Assembly: GCA_034428935.1 (NCBI GenBank)
Contig: DAOUHB010000097.1
Location: forward strand, 1-64,000
Reading direction: 5' to 3'
From: JAAYZQ01 sp034428935
GTDB lineage: Bacteria > Chloroflexota > Anaerolineae > JAAYZQ01
Length of the DNA: 64,000 bases
The position numbers and the translations under genes are program-made. Shown piece by piece: positions 41,615 through 51,386 of this stretch. Positions within the stretch are counted from its first letter, which is position 1. Each line of letters starts with the position of its first letter. A model generated the notes under the pieces. The model was not told the origin of the DNA. It saw nothing but the letters and a program-made list of their open reading frames with translations, and made no database searches.

Positions 41615-41649
41615 GTGGGGCGGGGGCGCGCTCCCCCGCCCCACTTTTT
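41615..41649 (+). terminator. Strong intra-operon terminator/attenuator
   Basis: A perfect 12-bp stem, GTGGGGCGGGGG / CCCCCGCCCCAC (41615-41626 / 41633-41644), with a 6-nt loop and TTTTT tail. It lies between the binding-protein and permease genes of one transporter, so partial termination there would set subunit ratios. Confidence 0.88.
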
Positions 41650-41694
41650 ATGGGGCCAGTTGTTCAAGGGCCGGTTTTCGTAAGGGAGAGAGTG

Positions 41695-43995
41695 ATGGCC
41701 GTCTCTGCACAAAGCGTGCCCACCCGGGAACGAGCGACCTTGCGCAGTGCCCTTCTCAGGCGCTACCGCGAGTTCGCCCTCATCGCCCGTGACCCGGTGT
41801 TGATGATCAGCCTTTTGTTCTGCGGGCTGTTTCTGTTCATGTTTGTCGTTTATCCCCTGTTCCGCGGCACTGCCAATGGCTTCCTGGATGCCGAACGGTC
41901 AGGGCCGTGGTACACCCGCCTGAGCGTGGAATACCTGGGCCGTTATTTTGACTCTTACTATGGGCCCTTTGCCCGGCGCGTGTTCATCGATACCCTCATC
42001 ATGGGCGTCTTGACCGCAACGGGCGGCACGATCCTGGGCTTCTTCTTTGCCTACACCATGGTCCGCGCCGACATACCCTTCAAGAGGCTGATCCATCTCC
42101 TGGCTCTGGTCCCTACCGTGTCGCCGCCTTTCGCCATTGCCCTGAGCACCATCCTGCTCTTTGGCCGCAATGGCCTGGTAACGCGCAAAATACTGGGCAT
42201 CAACTTTGGCCCGGGAATGAACGACATCTATGGCATGGATGGTCTCGTGTTCGTCCAGATCATCACCTTCTTCTCCGTCGCCTATTTGATCATCCGCGCC
42301 ATGCTGGAACGGCTCGATCCCAGCATGGAGGAGGCCGCCCACAGCCTTGGAGCGGGCAAGTTTCACATCTTTCGCACGGTCACCCTGCCCCTGCTGGTCC
42401 CGGGCATCGCCGGCTCGTTCCTGCTGTTGTTTGTCGAGTCGCTGGCCGACCTGGGCAACCCGCTGTTTATCGCCGGCAACACGACGGTCCTTTCGGCCCA
42501 GATCTTTTTGGCCGTGGCCGGCGAGTATGACTACCAGAAGGCCTCGGCGCTGGCCTTTGTGCTTCTGCTGCCCACCCTGGTGGTGTTCCTGGTACAGCGC
42601 TACTATGTAACCCGCCGCTCCTACGTGTCGGTGACGGGCAAGCCCACGGGCGGGCAGATCCTGGTCAAAGAGGCGTGGATCCGCTGGCCCTTTATCATCA
42701 TCACCTATGGTATGTGCCTGCTCATCATTGCCCTCTACCTGGCCATTTTTGTCGGCTCCATCAGCGCCGCCTGGGGTGTGGACTACACGCCGACGCTGCA
42801 GTGGTGGAAGCACATGGTGACCCGCGGCATCGAGTCGGTTCTTGATACCACCTTCCTGAGCGCCTTTGCCACGCCTATTGCCGGTCTGACGGGCATGGTC
42901 ATCGCCTTCCTGGTGGTGCGCAAGCGATTCAGCGGCAAGAATGCCGTCGACTTTATCTCGAACCTCGGCGGTGCCGTGCCCGGAACCATCCTGGGTATCG
43001 GCTTTGTGCTGGCCTTTTCCACACCGCCCATGTTCGTGGTGGCGGTTCTCTATGCCCTGTTGGCCCTCTTTATGGCCCGCACGGCGTTCAATGGGCGCCG
43101 CGAGCAGTGGATCGTCCTCGGCCTGGGGACGGCCCTGGGCATCGGATTGGCCCAGCTCTACGACTTTATGACCGAGTCGGGGATGTTGTACCTACTGGGT
43201 GGTATCTACGTAGGGCTGGGATTGCTCCTGTGGCTCTTTCGACGGCAAAAAGTCGCCGGCTGGATCCTGTGCGGCTTGGGGCTCTATCTGCTGGCCGGGG
43301 TCTTTTCGGTCTACCTGGCACAGCCCATCGCCGCCCTGAGCCGCTCCATCCCCCGCGGCTTCTGGAGCAACGCCATCTTCCAGTTCGGGGATTACCTGCA
43401 GGTGTTTTTCCAGACGCCGACGCCCCTGTCCGCCATCTTTTTCACCTTTGCGGCAGTGTTGGTCCTGGAGCGGCAGAAGGGCGCCCTGCGCCTGGGCATT
43501 GCCATCCTGCTCCTGGGCCTGGTAGGCGCCCTGTGCTTTATGGGCAAGCCCCTGGCCCTGGTCGGCACTCCGTACATCATTGTCGCGGCCTTTGCCGTAC
43601 GCAGCCTGCCCGCCTCGGTACGCGCCGGAGTGGCGGCCTTGCAGCAGATCGATCCCAGCATTGAAGAGGCGTCCAACATCCTGGGGGCCGATGCTCAATA
43701 CACGTTCCGTCGGGTGACCTTGCCTCTTATCCTGCCGGCCCTGCTGGCGGGCCTCATCTTTAGCTTTACGCGGCACATGACCAGCCTGTCGGCCATCATC
43801 TTCCTGGTCAGTGCCCGCTGGCGTATCGTGACGGCCAGCATTCTGAGCGAGTGGGAACAGGGGGGTATCAGCATCGCCGCCGCCTATTCGACGACGATCA
43901 TTATCCTGGTGCTCATTGCCATCGGTGTTCTCTACTTTGTCGTAAACAAGATCCTGGGAAGTCGAGGCGACGTCGACCTTTCTATAGGGGCGTAG
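41695..43995 (+). CDS. Oversized fused ABC permease, FbpB/AfuB-like
   Basis: 766 residues. Two importer permease domains in one chain, each with an EAA loop: DPSMEEAAHSLGAGKFHIFR (about residue 208) and DPSIEEASNILGADAQYTFR (about residue 653). In typical FbpB proteins these loops are roughly 280 residues apart; here the gap is about 445. The extra 165 residues or so (about 455-620) are very hydrophobic and contain several additional membrane helices (LYLLGGIYVGLGLLLWLF, GWILCGLGLYLLAGVFSVYL and others). ATG 41695 has AAGGGAGAG upstream. It would form the membrane channel for the preceding lipoprotein and following ATPase. The insert is in frame and reads through cleanly, so it is not an annotation join. 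Confidence 0.9.
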   Translation: MAVSAQSVPTRERATLRSALLRRYREFALIARDPVLMISLLFCGLFLFMFVVYPLFRGTANGFLDAERSGPWYTRLSVEYLGRYFDSYYGPFARRVFIDTLIMGVLTATGGTILGFFFAYTMVRADIPFKRLIHLLALVPTVSPPFAIALSTILLFGRNGLVTRKILGINFGPGMNDIYGMDGLVFVQIITFFSVAYLIIRAMLERLDPSMEEAAHSLGAGKFHIFRTVTLPLLVPGIAGSFLLLFVESLADLGNPLFIAGNTTVLSAQIFLAVAGEYDYQKASALAFVLLLPTLVVFLVQRYYVTRRSYVSVTGKPTGGQILVKEAWIRWPFIIITYGMCLLIIALYLAIFVGSISAAWGVDYTPTLQWWKHMVTRGIESVLDTTFLSAFATPIAGLTGMVIAFLVVRKRFSGKNAVDFISNLGGAVPGTILGIGFVLAFSTPPMFVVAVLYALLALFMARTAFNGRREQWIVLGLGTALGIGLAQLYDFMTESGMLYLLGGIYVGLGLLLWLFRRQKVAGWILCGLGLYLLAGVFSVYLAQPIAALSRSIPRGFWSNAIFQFGDYLQVFFQTPTPLSAIFFTFAAVLVLERQKGALRLGIAILLLGLVGALCFMGKPLALVGTPYIIVAAFAVRSLPASVRAGVAALQQIDPSIEEASNILGADAQYTFRRVTLPLILPALLAGLIFSFTRHMTSLSAIIFLVSARWRIVTASILSEWEQGGISIAAAYSTTIIILVLIAIGVLYFVVNKILGSRGDVDLSIGA

Positions 43996-44074
43996 CATCG
44001 AGCAGGGATGGGGGTGCAGGGAGGCCGGCGCGAGGCCTGCTCGACTCGAACCCCAGTTTGATAGGAGCAAAGGG

Positions 44075-45153
<1,079 letters not shown>

Positions 45154-45157
<4 letters not shown>

Positions 45158-46062
45158 AGCGCGACATCGTCTTTCTGGGCAACTATACCAAGGACACCAT
45201 CGTCTCTGCCGCCGGCACGCGGGTCGTAGACGGTGGCGCGTTCAACTATGGCGCCCACGTGGCGTCGAGCATGGGCCTGCGCGTGGCAGCCGTGACCCGG
45301 CTGGCAAAAGAAGACTGGCAGGTGGTCCGGCACCTGGAAGACATGGGGATCGATGTGCGCGCCCGGGCCACTCCCCACTCGACCTGCTTGCGCCTGGAAT
45401 ATCCCACGGCCAACGTCGACGAGCGGGTCATCTATGTGACGAGCACGGCCGGCGCCTTCACGACAGACCAGGTGCAGGAGCTGGAGGCGCCGGCCTTTGT
45501 CATCGGCCCCACGCTCCGCGGCGAGGTTGGCCTGGACGTCATCGAGGTGCTGGCCGGCAAGAAGGCGCTTCTGGCCGTGGACGTGCAAGGCTGGGTGCGG
45601 GTGGAGCAGGATGGTGTGCTGCGCTACGAGGAGTGGCCTGAGCAACACGAGTTCTTGGGTCACGTGGACATCCTGAAAACCGACGCCGTGGAGGCCGAGA
45701 TGCTGACCGGCGAGACCGATATTCGGGCCGCGGCACAAGCCCTTGCCGCGTTCGGCCCCGAGGAGGTGGTGCTCACCCATCGCAATGGCCTGCTGGTCCA
45801 TGCCCGCGGCAGCGTTTTCGAGGCCGGCTTTTTTCCCCGAGAGCTGGTGGGACGCAGCGGGCGGGGCGACACGTGCCTGGCGTCGTACGTCGCGCGCCGG
45901 CTGAGCCACTCGCCGGCCGAGGCCACGGTCTGGGCGGCGGCGGCCACAAGTCTGAAGATGGAGGCCGAAGGCCCCTTCCGCCGCACCGCGGCCGACGTGG
46001 AAGACCTGATCCGCGAGCGCTATGATGGCCGGGACCCGAGAGACCACACTCAGGTTGGGTAG
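45154..46062 (+). CDS. PfkB family carbohydrate kinase (first of two)
   Basis: 302 residues of the ribokinase/PfkB fold. N-terminal glycines VVDGGAFNYGAHVASSMGL, and the C-terminal anion-hole/catalytic motif GRSGRGDTCLASYVA with the base Asp. Central segment VDILKTDAVEAEMLTG matches the kinase's conserved D-x-x-K-x-D/N-x-x-E pattern. Its start overlaps the ABC ATPase stop. It has an adjacent paralogue of similar length with the same motifs, pointing to tandem duplication and divergence. Substrate (sugar, sugar phosphate, nucleoside or inositol) cannot be assigned from sequence. Confidence 0.9.
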
Positions 46063-46068
46063 AGGACG

Positions 46069-46950
46069 ATGAGCCAGAGAGAGAACCTGGATATTCTGAT
46101 GATCGGCCACCTGGCCAAGGACCGGCTGGTGGTGGATGGCAGGGGCGAGATGGCGGCCGGCGGCGGTGTGTACTATGGCAGCATCGCCCTGCGGCGCCTG
46201 GGTGCGAGCGTGGGCGTCGTGACCCGCCTGCACCCGGATGATTTCGACCTGCTGGACGAGCTGAAGCAGGCCGGGGTTCGCACCTGGGCCGCGCCCGCGC
46301 CCGCGACGTCGGGCATCGAGAATATCTATGACTCGGCCGACATGGAGCGGCGGATCTGCAAGCCCCTGGGATTTGCCGGGCCCTTCCGCCTGGAGGACAT
46401 TCCCGACGTCCCGGCGCGCATCCAGGTGGTGGCTTCCATCATTGCCGGCGAGGTGGACCTACCGCTGCTGCGGGCCCTTGCCGCGCGGGGGCCGGTTGCC
46501 ATTGACATCCAGGGCTTTGTGCGTGTCCGCGACAATGACGAGCTGGTCTTTCGTCCGTGGCCCGATATGGAAGAGGGTCTTCAATACGTCACCTACCTGA
46601 AGGTGGACCGGGCCGAAGCCGAGCTGCTGACGGGGCATACCGAGCTCTGGAAGGCGGCCCGGCGCCTGGCCGAATATGGGCCGCGCGAGATCGTACTCAC
46701 CCAATCATCCGGGGTCATGGTCCTGGCCGGCGGGCAATTTCACCGGGCGCCCTTTACTCCCCGATCGCTGGCGGGGCGTACCGGCCGCGGCGATACCTGC
46801 TTTGCGACCTACCTGGGCAAACGGCTGTCGCTCGATGCGGAAGAGGCGACGCGCTGGGCCGCGGCCGTGACGACGCTAAAGCAGGAAGAGCCCGGCCCCT
46901 GGCGGGGCAACCCCGACGACGTGGAGCGCGTCTGGCAAAGCTGGTCCTAG
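46069..46950 (+). CDS. PfkB family carbohydrate kinase (second of two)
   Basis: 293 residues. GGVYYGSIALRRLGASVGVV near the N-terminus, YLKVDRAEAELLTGH in the middle and GRTGRGDTCFATYLGKRLS near the end. It parallels the preceding kinase segment by segment, including the unusual shortened core between the sugar-binding and ATP-binding parts. Six base pairs separate the two genes. Both may act in sequence on one imported compound, or as a heteromer; neither is shown. Confidence 0.9.
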   Translation: MSQRENLDILMIGHLAKDRLVVDGRGEMAAGGGVYYGSIALRRLGASVGVVTRLHPDDFDLLDELKQAGVRTWAAPAPATSGIENIYDSADMERRICKPLGFAGPFRLEDIPDVPARIQVVASIIAGEVDLPLLRALAARGPVAIDIQGFVRVRDNDELVFRPWPDMEEGLQYVTYLKVDRAEAELLTGHTELWKAARRLAEYGPREIVLTQSSGVMVLAGGQFHRAPFTPRSLAGRTGRGDTCFATYLGKRLSLDAEEATRWAAAVTTLKQEEPGPWRGNPDDVERVWQSWS

Positions 46951-46960
46951 GCGGAGCTGG

Positions 46961-48190
46961 ATGATCCTCAACCGCTCGCAGCGGGAGCTTCTTCTGCCCC
47001 TGGGAGTGGCTGTGGCCCTGTCGCTGACGGGCGATTCGACCCTCTATGCCGTCTTGCCCAACCAGGCCGAGGTGGTGGGTGTGAGCCTGGGCACTGTTGG
47101 CGTGTTGTTGGGCGTCAACCGCCTGGTCCGCATCCCGGCCAATCCCCTGGCGGGCATCCTCAACGACCGGCTCGGCCGCCGCAGGTTGTTTCTCCTGGGG
47201 CTGAGCCTGGGAATCGTGTCCACGCTGGCCTATGGCCTGGTCCGCGGTTTCTGGCCGATGCTGGCCGCGCGCCTGCTATGGGGCAGCGCCTGGGCGCTGA
47301 TCAACGTCGGCGGCTATACCATGATCCTCGACCGCAGCAGCCGCGAGGATCGGGGGCGCTTGACCGGCTTCTACCAGATGTTCTATCTGCTGGGCCTGAC
47401 CCTCAGCCCCCTCGTGGGCGGTGCCCTGACCGATGCCCTGGGGTTTCAGCCCGCTGTGGCTGCCTGCGCCGGGTTGAGCGCCGTGGGATTGGCCGTGGCG
47501 GCCATGGCCCTGCCCGAGACCGGGCCGGAAAGGCCCGCGGCCCGTTCGAAGCCGGCCGGCTTGCGGCTCGCGTTCGGCCAGCTCCTCGCCCTGCGACATT
47601 CGGAGCCCCGCGTCCTGCTGGCGGCGGGCCTTTACTTTGCCATCTTTTTTGTGAGCAGCGGCGTCCTGATGTCGACCATCGGCCTCTACCTCGATCAACG
47701 GTGGGCCGGGGGCCTGACCGTCGGCGGCGTGGGCGTGGGTGTGGCTTCCATGGCGGGCGGGATGTTGGCCCTGCGCTCTCTGCTGGGCATCGCCGCCGGC
47801 CCGGCGGCAGGCACCCTCTCGGACCGGCTCCGCAGCCGCTGGCCCGTCGTCGGCTTTGGCCTGGTCCTGGGGCTCGTGGGCTTTGCTTTGCTGGCGGCGG
47901 GGGGCGGCGTGTTGAGTGTGGCCGCAGGAGTGGCCCTGGTGGCCCTGGGCAGCGGCGCGCTCATCGCCACCCTGGCCGCCGTCGTGGGCGATCAAGCGGC
48001 TGGCAGCCGCCAGGGTACGATCATGGGCATTCTGGCGACGGCCGGCGACGCGGGCAGCGCGGCCGGCCCGCTCCTGGCCTACGGCCTGGCCGTGGTGATG
48101 GATCTGCGTTGGGTCTACCTGCTGTGCGCCGGCACGCTGGCCCTGGGGCTGGCATCCGTTGCCGCGTGGGGGCGCGAGGCGCGCGCCTGA
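46961..48190 (+). CDS. Major facilitator superfamily transporter
   Basis: 409 residues with about twelve membrane helices. The MFS loop 2-3 signature GILNDRLGRRRLFLLG and its C-terminal-half counterpart GTLSDRLRSRWPVVGFG are both visible, as is the helix-4 Arg-bearing segment ARLLWGSAWALINVGGY. The protein resembles sugar or drug efflux members. GGAG precedes ATG 46961, 10 bp after the second kinase. As the last gene of the ABC-kinase cluster it may export an end product or a toxic sugar analogue; undefined. Confidence 0.88.
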   Translation: MILNRSQRELLLPLGVAVALSLTGDSTLYAVLPNQAEVVGVSLGTVGVLLGVNRLVRIPANPLAGILNDRLGRRRLFLLGLSLGIVSTLAYGLVRGFWPMLAARLLWGSAWALINVGGYTMILDRSSREDRGRLTGFYQMFYLLGLTLSPLVGGALTDALGFQPAVAACAGLSAVGLAVAAMALPETGPERPAARSKPAGLRLAFGQLLALRHSEPRVLLAAGLYFAIFFVSSGVLMSTIGLYLDQRWAGGLTVGGVGVGVASMAGGMLALRSLLGIAAGPAAGTLSDRLRSRWPVVGFGLVLGLVGFALLAAGGGVLSVAAGVALVALGSGALIATLAAVVGDQAAGSRQGTIMGILATAGDAGSAAGPLLAYGLAVVMDLRWVYLLCAGTLALGLASVAAWGREARA

Positions 48191-48331
48191 TGGCCTGGGC
48201 GTCCATCCACGCGCAGGGCAGGCGTCTGGCCTGGCGGGGAGCCAGGCCGGCAGCCATCCCGCACCTTGGTCAGGGCCGGCGCCGCGAGTTGCGAGGGTTC
48301 GGCAGCCCGAGCCTGGGAGTGATATGCGCAG

Positions 48332-48356
48332 TGACCGGGGACTTGACACCCGGTCA
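48332..48356. promoter_or_regulatory. Inverted repeat straddling -35 of LarA-like gene
   Basis: Perfect TGACCGGG (48332-48339) and CCCGGTCA (48349-48356) arms are separated by 9 bp that contain TTGACA. Occupancy would mask the -35 box, as expected for a repressor site. Confidence 0.6.
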
Positions 48357-48370
48357 TGATGTGGTATAGT
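48343..48370 (+). promoter_or_regulatory. Promoter for LarA-like gene and esterase
   Basis: TTGACA (48343-48348), 16 bp, TATAGT (48365-48370). The start of transcription would be near 48377. Confidence 0.72.
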
Positions 48371-48486
48371 GAATAATATAGCACATGAATATGCTGAAAA
48401 TAGGGTCCAGACGAGTGTCAAGACAGATCGCGGGCTCCTTGACGACTAGTTCCGGTGCCCCTCAGGCCGATCGCGCCTATCCGACG

Positions 48487-49965
48487 ATGTTTCGCGTGCG
48501 ACAAGTGAATCCCCAACCCCGGGTGCCCGACGTGGCCCGGGCCGTTCGCGACGCCCTGGCCGGCCTGGGCCTGGAAGCACAGATCCGGCCAGGCGAGTCG
48601 GTGGCCATCGCCGTTGGCAGCCGGGGCATCGCCGAGTTGCCCCTCATCGTCGCCACCGCCGTCGAGTTTCTCCGGGCACTGGGCGCCGAGCCCTACGTGG
48701 TGCCGGCCATGGGCAGCCATGGGGGCGCCACGGCGGCGGGGCAGGCTTCGGTGCTTCGGGCGCAGGGCATTAGCGCGGAGCGGCTCGGCTGCGAGGTCCG
48801 GGCGACCATGGAGACGGTCCGCCTGGGCAAGACGCCCGCGGGAGTGCCCGTGCACCTGGACCGGGAGGCGGCCAGGGCCCACCACATCCTGGTCTGCAAC
48901 CGTATCCGACCCCATGCCTCCTTTCGGGGAGCTATCGAAAGTGGCCTGCTCAAGATGCTCGTCGTGGGGCTGGGAAACTACGAGGGGGCCAGGCGCTACC
49001 ACCAGGCCTTCGAAAAGCACGGCTTTGAGGCCACAGTGCGCAGCGCGGCCCGGACCATCCTGGCGAGCTGCCCGGTGCTGGGTGGACTGGCCATCGTGGA
49101 GAATGCCTACGCCCAGGTGGCGATCATCGACGCCCTGTCGGCGCGCGATATGGAGGTGGGAGAGGAGCGGCTTTTGCGGCAGGCGCGGGGCTGGCTGCCG
49201 CGCTTTCCTTTTGACAGCGTGGACCTGCTGATCGTGGACGAGATGGGCAAGAACATCAGCGGCACCGGGCTCGACCGCAAGGTGATCGGGCCAGGGTCGT
49301 TCGGCACGGGCAGCCTGCCGGCCGGGGCGCTGGTCAAGCTGTCGCGGGTTGGGCAGGCCTACTGGCAGTTCGTGCTCCGCGGTGCTGCCGGCAGTCCCCA
49401 CCGGCCCGTGGGCCACGTCGAGTTCATGGAGACCCTTGGCCGGAAGGGTTTGCGCTTTGCTGCCCGCGCCATTGGGCGGAGGGACGGGCCACCGGCCTCC
49501 GTCGAGCCCGAGGTGGCAGAGAACCCGGGCGGTTACCCGGCCATTGGCCAGGTCCTGGTGGGGAGCCTGACCCCGGAGTCGGTGGGGAATGCCACCGGGC
49601 TCGACGGTGTGGATCTGTGCACCGACCGGCTGCTGGCCCAGGTCGACTGGCACGCCACGCTGCTGAACGGCCTGGCTTCGGGCACCGTGGTCCTGCCCGT
49701 TACGCCGAAGCACTTTGCCACCGACCGGCAGGCAGTGGATTTCGCGTTGTCCACCCTGGGTGCCCGGGGGCTTGATCCCGGGAGCCTCCGCCTGGTGCGC
49801 ATCAGGAGCACCGCGCATCTCCAGGAGCTAGAGATTTCGGAGGCATATCTGCCCGAAGTGGAGCGCCGCCCGGACCTGGGCGTGAGCGGGCAGGGCCACG
49901 AGATGGCTTTTGACCAGGAGGGAAGCTTGTTGCCTGCCGGCTGGGCAGGGGACAGAGAGGGATGA
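48487..49965 (+). CDS. LarA-like DUF2088 protein, putative nickel-pincer isomerase
   Basis: 492 residues from ATG 48487 (the frame opens at 48385, but that start would be almost leaderless given the promoter at 48343-48370, and homology begins near FRVRQVNPQP). It resembles lactate-racemase homologues: VAIAVGSRGIAELPLI, VVPAMGSHGGATAAG, VCNRIRPHASFRGAIESGLL with a following Lys-Met and GLGNYEGARRYH. LarA enzymes use a nickel-pincer nucleotide bound through a Lys and several His for hydroxyacid racemisation or epimerisation. The conserved His and Lys here fit that, but the LarBCE maturation genes are not in the window. Its stop overlaps the esterase start (49962-49965). Substrate unknown. Confidence 0.8.
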   Translation: MFRVRQVNPQPRVPDVARAVRDALAGLGLEAQIRPGESVAIAVGSRGIAELPLIVATAVEFLRALGAEPYVVPAMGSHGGATAAGQASVLRAQGISAERLGCEVRATMETVRLGKTPAGVPVHLDREAARAHHILVCNRIRPHASFRGAIESGLLKMLVVGLGNYEGARRYHQAFEKHGFEATVRSAARTILASCPVLGGLAIVENAYAQVAIIDALSARDMEVGEERLLRQARGWLPRFPFDSVDLLIVDEMGKNISGTGLDRKVIGPGSFGTGSLPAGALVKLSRVGQAYWQFVLRGAAGSPHRPVGHVEFMETLGRKGLRFAARAIGRRDGPPASVEPEVAENPGGYPAIGQVLVGSLTPESVGNATGLDGVDLCTDRLLAQVDWHATLLNGLASGTVVLPVTPKHFATDRQAVDFALSTLGARGLDPGSLRLVRIRSTAHLQELEISEAYLPEVERRPDLGVSGQGHEMAFDQEGSLLPAGWAGDREG

Positions 49966-50897
49966 GCGTGACACGAAAGACGGCCGTCCTCATCGGCTTG
50001 GCGGTATTGGTCCTGGCGCTGGGTTCCTACGCAGCCTGGGGAGGCCAGCTCTCCGTGGCAGCGCGCATGGTGAGCGCCTATCGCGCTGCTCGCAGCTTTC
50101 AGGCCCGCTACCCGTACTTTGAGCGGGACGTGGCCTTTGACCCCGGGATGGAGCCTCGCCTGGACGTGTACTGGCCGGCCACAGGCGACGAGCACCCGGT
50201 GCTGGTCTTTGTACACGGCGGCTCCTGGAAGGACTATGACAAGGACATCTTTGCCCCGGTGGCCATGAAGCTGGTGCCGGAGGGCATGGTCGTCGTCATC
50301 CCCGACTATACACTCTATCCGGATGCTGGCTACGAGCAGATGACCGCCGAGGTCGCGGCCGCGCTGGACTGGACGCTGGAGAACATCCAGGACTATGGTG
50401 GCGATCCCCGCCGCGTGGTGGTTGCCGGCCATTCCGCCGGTGGTCACCTGGCGAGCCTGGCGCTGCTCGACGAGCGGTTCCTGGCCGCCCATGGCCGCAG
50501 CGCAACCGAGCTGTGCGGCCTGGTGGGCATGAGTGGCGTGTATGACGTGCAGGCCGAATACGATTATTATGCGCGGCGGGGTGTGACACCGCGGCTCATC
50601 ACCGATGTCATGGGCGGCCGGGATAACCTGGCGGCCGCGTCGCCCGTGCGCTACGTGCGGCCCGATCTGCCTCCCGTGCTGCTCATCCATGGCACCGAGG
50701 ACAGCACCGTGCCGTCGAGCATCGCCCGGGAGTTTCACATGGCCCTGGAGCAGGCAGGGGCCGAGAGCCGGTTGGAACTCCTGGCGGGGGCCGGCCACTC
50801 CGATTACTTGTTGGACGCCCTCGGGCGGGAGCGCGCGCCTTTGGTGGCGGGCCTGGTCGCCTTTGCGGACGGGTGCGCGGAGGCAGCCGGCCCGTGA
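49962..50897 (+). CDS. Membrane-anchored alpha/beta hydrolase (esterase/lipase)
   Basis: 311 residues. One N-terminal hydrophobic segment (residues 7-25) is either an anchor or an uncleaved signal. Oxyanion motif HGGSW (85-89), nucleophile GHSAGG (S158), Asp in HGTEDSTV (D247) and His in GAGHSD (H279) complete a catalytic triad of the HSL/carboxylesterase type. Its ATG overlaps the stop of the LarA-like gene, so both are produced together; the esterase may release a hydroxyacid outside the membrane for the isomerase-like enzyme, which is inference. A terminator for this transcript lies at 51258-51282, beyond the opposing MoaD-like gene. Confidence 0.9.
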   Translation: MSVTRKTAVLIGLAVLVLALGSYAAWGGQLSVAARMVSAYRAARSFQARYPYFERDVAFDPGMEPRLDVYWPATGDEHPVLVFVHGGSWKDYDKDIFAPVAMKLVPEGMVVVIPDYTLYPDAGYEQMTAEVAAALDWTLENIQDYGGDPRRVVVAGHSAGGHLASLALLDERFLAAHGRSATELCGLVGMSGVYDVQAEYDYYARRGVTPRLITDVMGGRDNLAAASPVRYVRPDLPPVLLIHGTEDSTVPSSIAREFHMALEQAGAESRLELLAGAGHSDYLLDALGRERAPLVAGLVAFADGCAEAAGP

Positions 50898-50919
50898 TTC
50901 CCGGCCGGGTGTGAAGGGG

Positions 50920-51237
50920 CTACATGCTGAGCAGGGCCATATCCAGACCAAAGAGCCCGAGCCGGGCATTCTGGCCGACGGGGACGTCCAGGTTCCAGTC
51001 GTGGACGTCGTCACGGGATTGCAGATAGCCATACATGACAGCGGCCCGGGCTCGCGACGCCAGGAGGCGGGAGTCGAGAAAGATGTGGTTCACTTCTTCC
51101 AAGGGGATGCCAGCCTGCGTCAGGATGGAGGACACCGTCTCGCCGGGGCGCGCCTCCACGCCCACGACGCACTTCTGCCCTGGCCTGGTCTGGTGCCCGT
51201 AGCGGCGCAGGTTGCCATAAAGATGGATCTCGACCAT
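50920..51237 (-). CDS. MoaD/ThiS-like beta-grasp protein lacking C-terminal GG
   Basis: 105 residues. The beginning MVEIHLYGNLRRYG and ARPGETVSSILTQAGIPLEEVNHIFLDSRLL follow the beta-grasp pattern of MoaD/ThiS sulfur carriers. The C-terminus, however, ends GLFGLDMALLSM with no Gly-Gly, so it cannot be adenylated and thiocarboxylated in the normal way; it may be a structural or regulatory relative. It has its own promoter (51308-51335) and an approximately 65-nt leader with a hairpin. It faces the esterase gene, whose transcript appears to run antisense through the whole gene. Confidence 0.7.
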   Translation of the reverse strand: MVEIHLYGNLRRYGHQTRPGQKCVVGVEARPGETVSSILTQAGIPLEEVNHIFLDSRLLASRARAAVMYGYLQSRDDVHDWNLDVPVGQNARLGLFGLDMALLSM

Positions 51238-51257
51238 TTGCAGAAACCTTTCGTCTC

Positions 51258-51282
51258 AAACTGCTGTGGCAGCAGTTTTTTT
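51258..51282 (+). terminator. Intrinsic terminator for rightward esterase transcript
   Basis: Stem AAACTGCTG / CAGCAGTTT (51258-51266 / 51270-51278) with TGG loop and T-run extending to 51282. In the opposite direction it forms a hairpin in the MoaD-like leader. Confidence 0.7.
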
Positions 51283-51307
51283 CAGGGATGTCGATCATCC
51301 TGGGTTC

Positions 51308-51335
51308 AGTATAAAGCACAGGCGCTGATTGTCAA
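51308..51335 (-). promoter_or_regulatory. Promoter for MoaD-like gene
   Basis: TTGACA (51330-51335), 16 bp, TATACT (51308-51313) on the minus strand. Its -35 overlaps the -35 of the divergent manA promoter. Confidence 0.72.
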
Positions 51336-51357
51336 GAGAAAAGTGCATTAATATTTT
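51329..51357 (+). promoter_or_regulatory. Promoter for manA
   Basis: TTGTCA (51329-51334), 17 bp, TATTTT (51352-51357). The two divergent promoters share the same -35 bases, so polymerase can occupy only one at a time. Confidence 0.55.
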
Positions 51358-51386
51358 CGAGCGGGCATAGCCCGGAAGGAGAGGAA

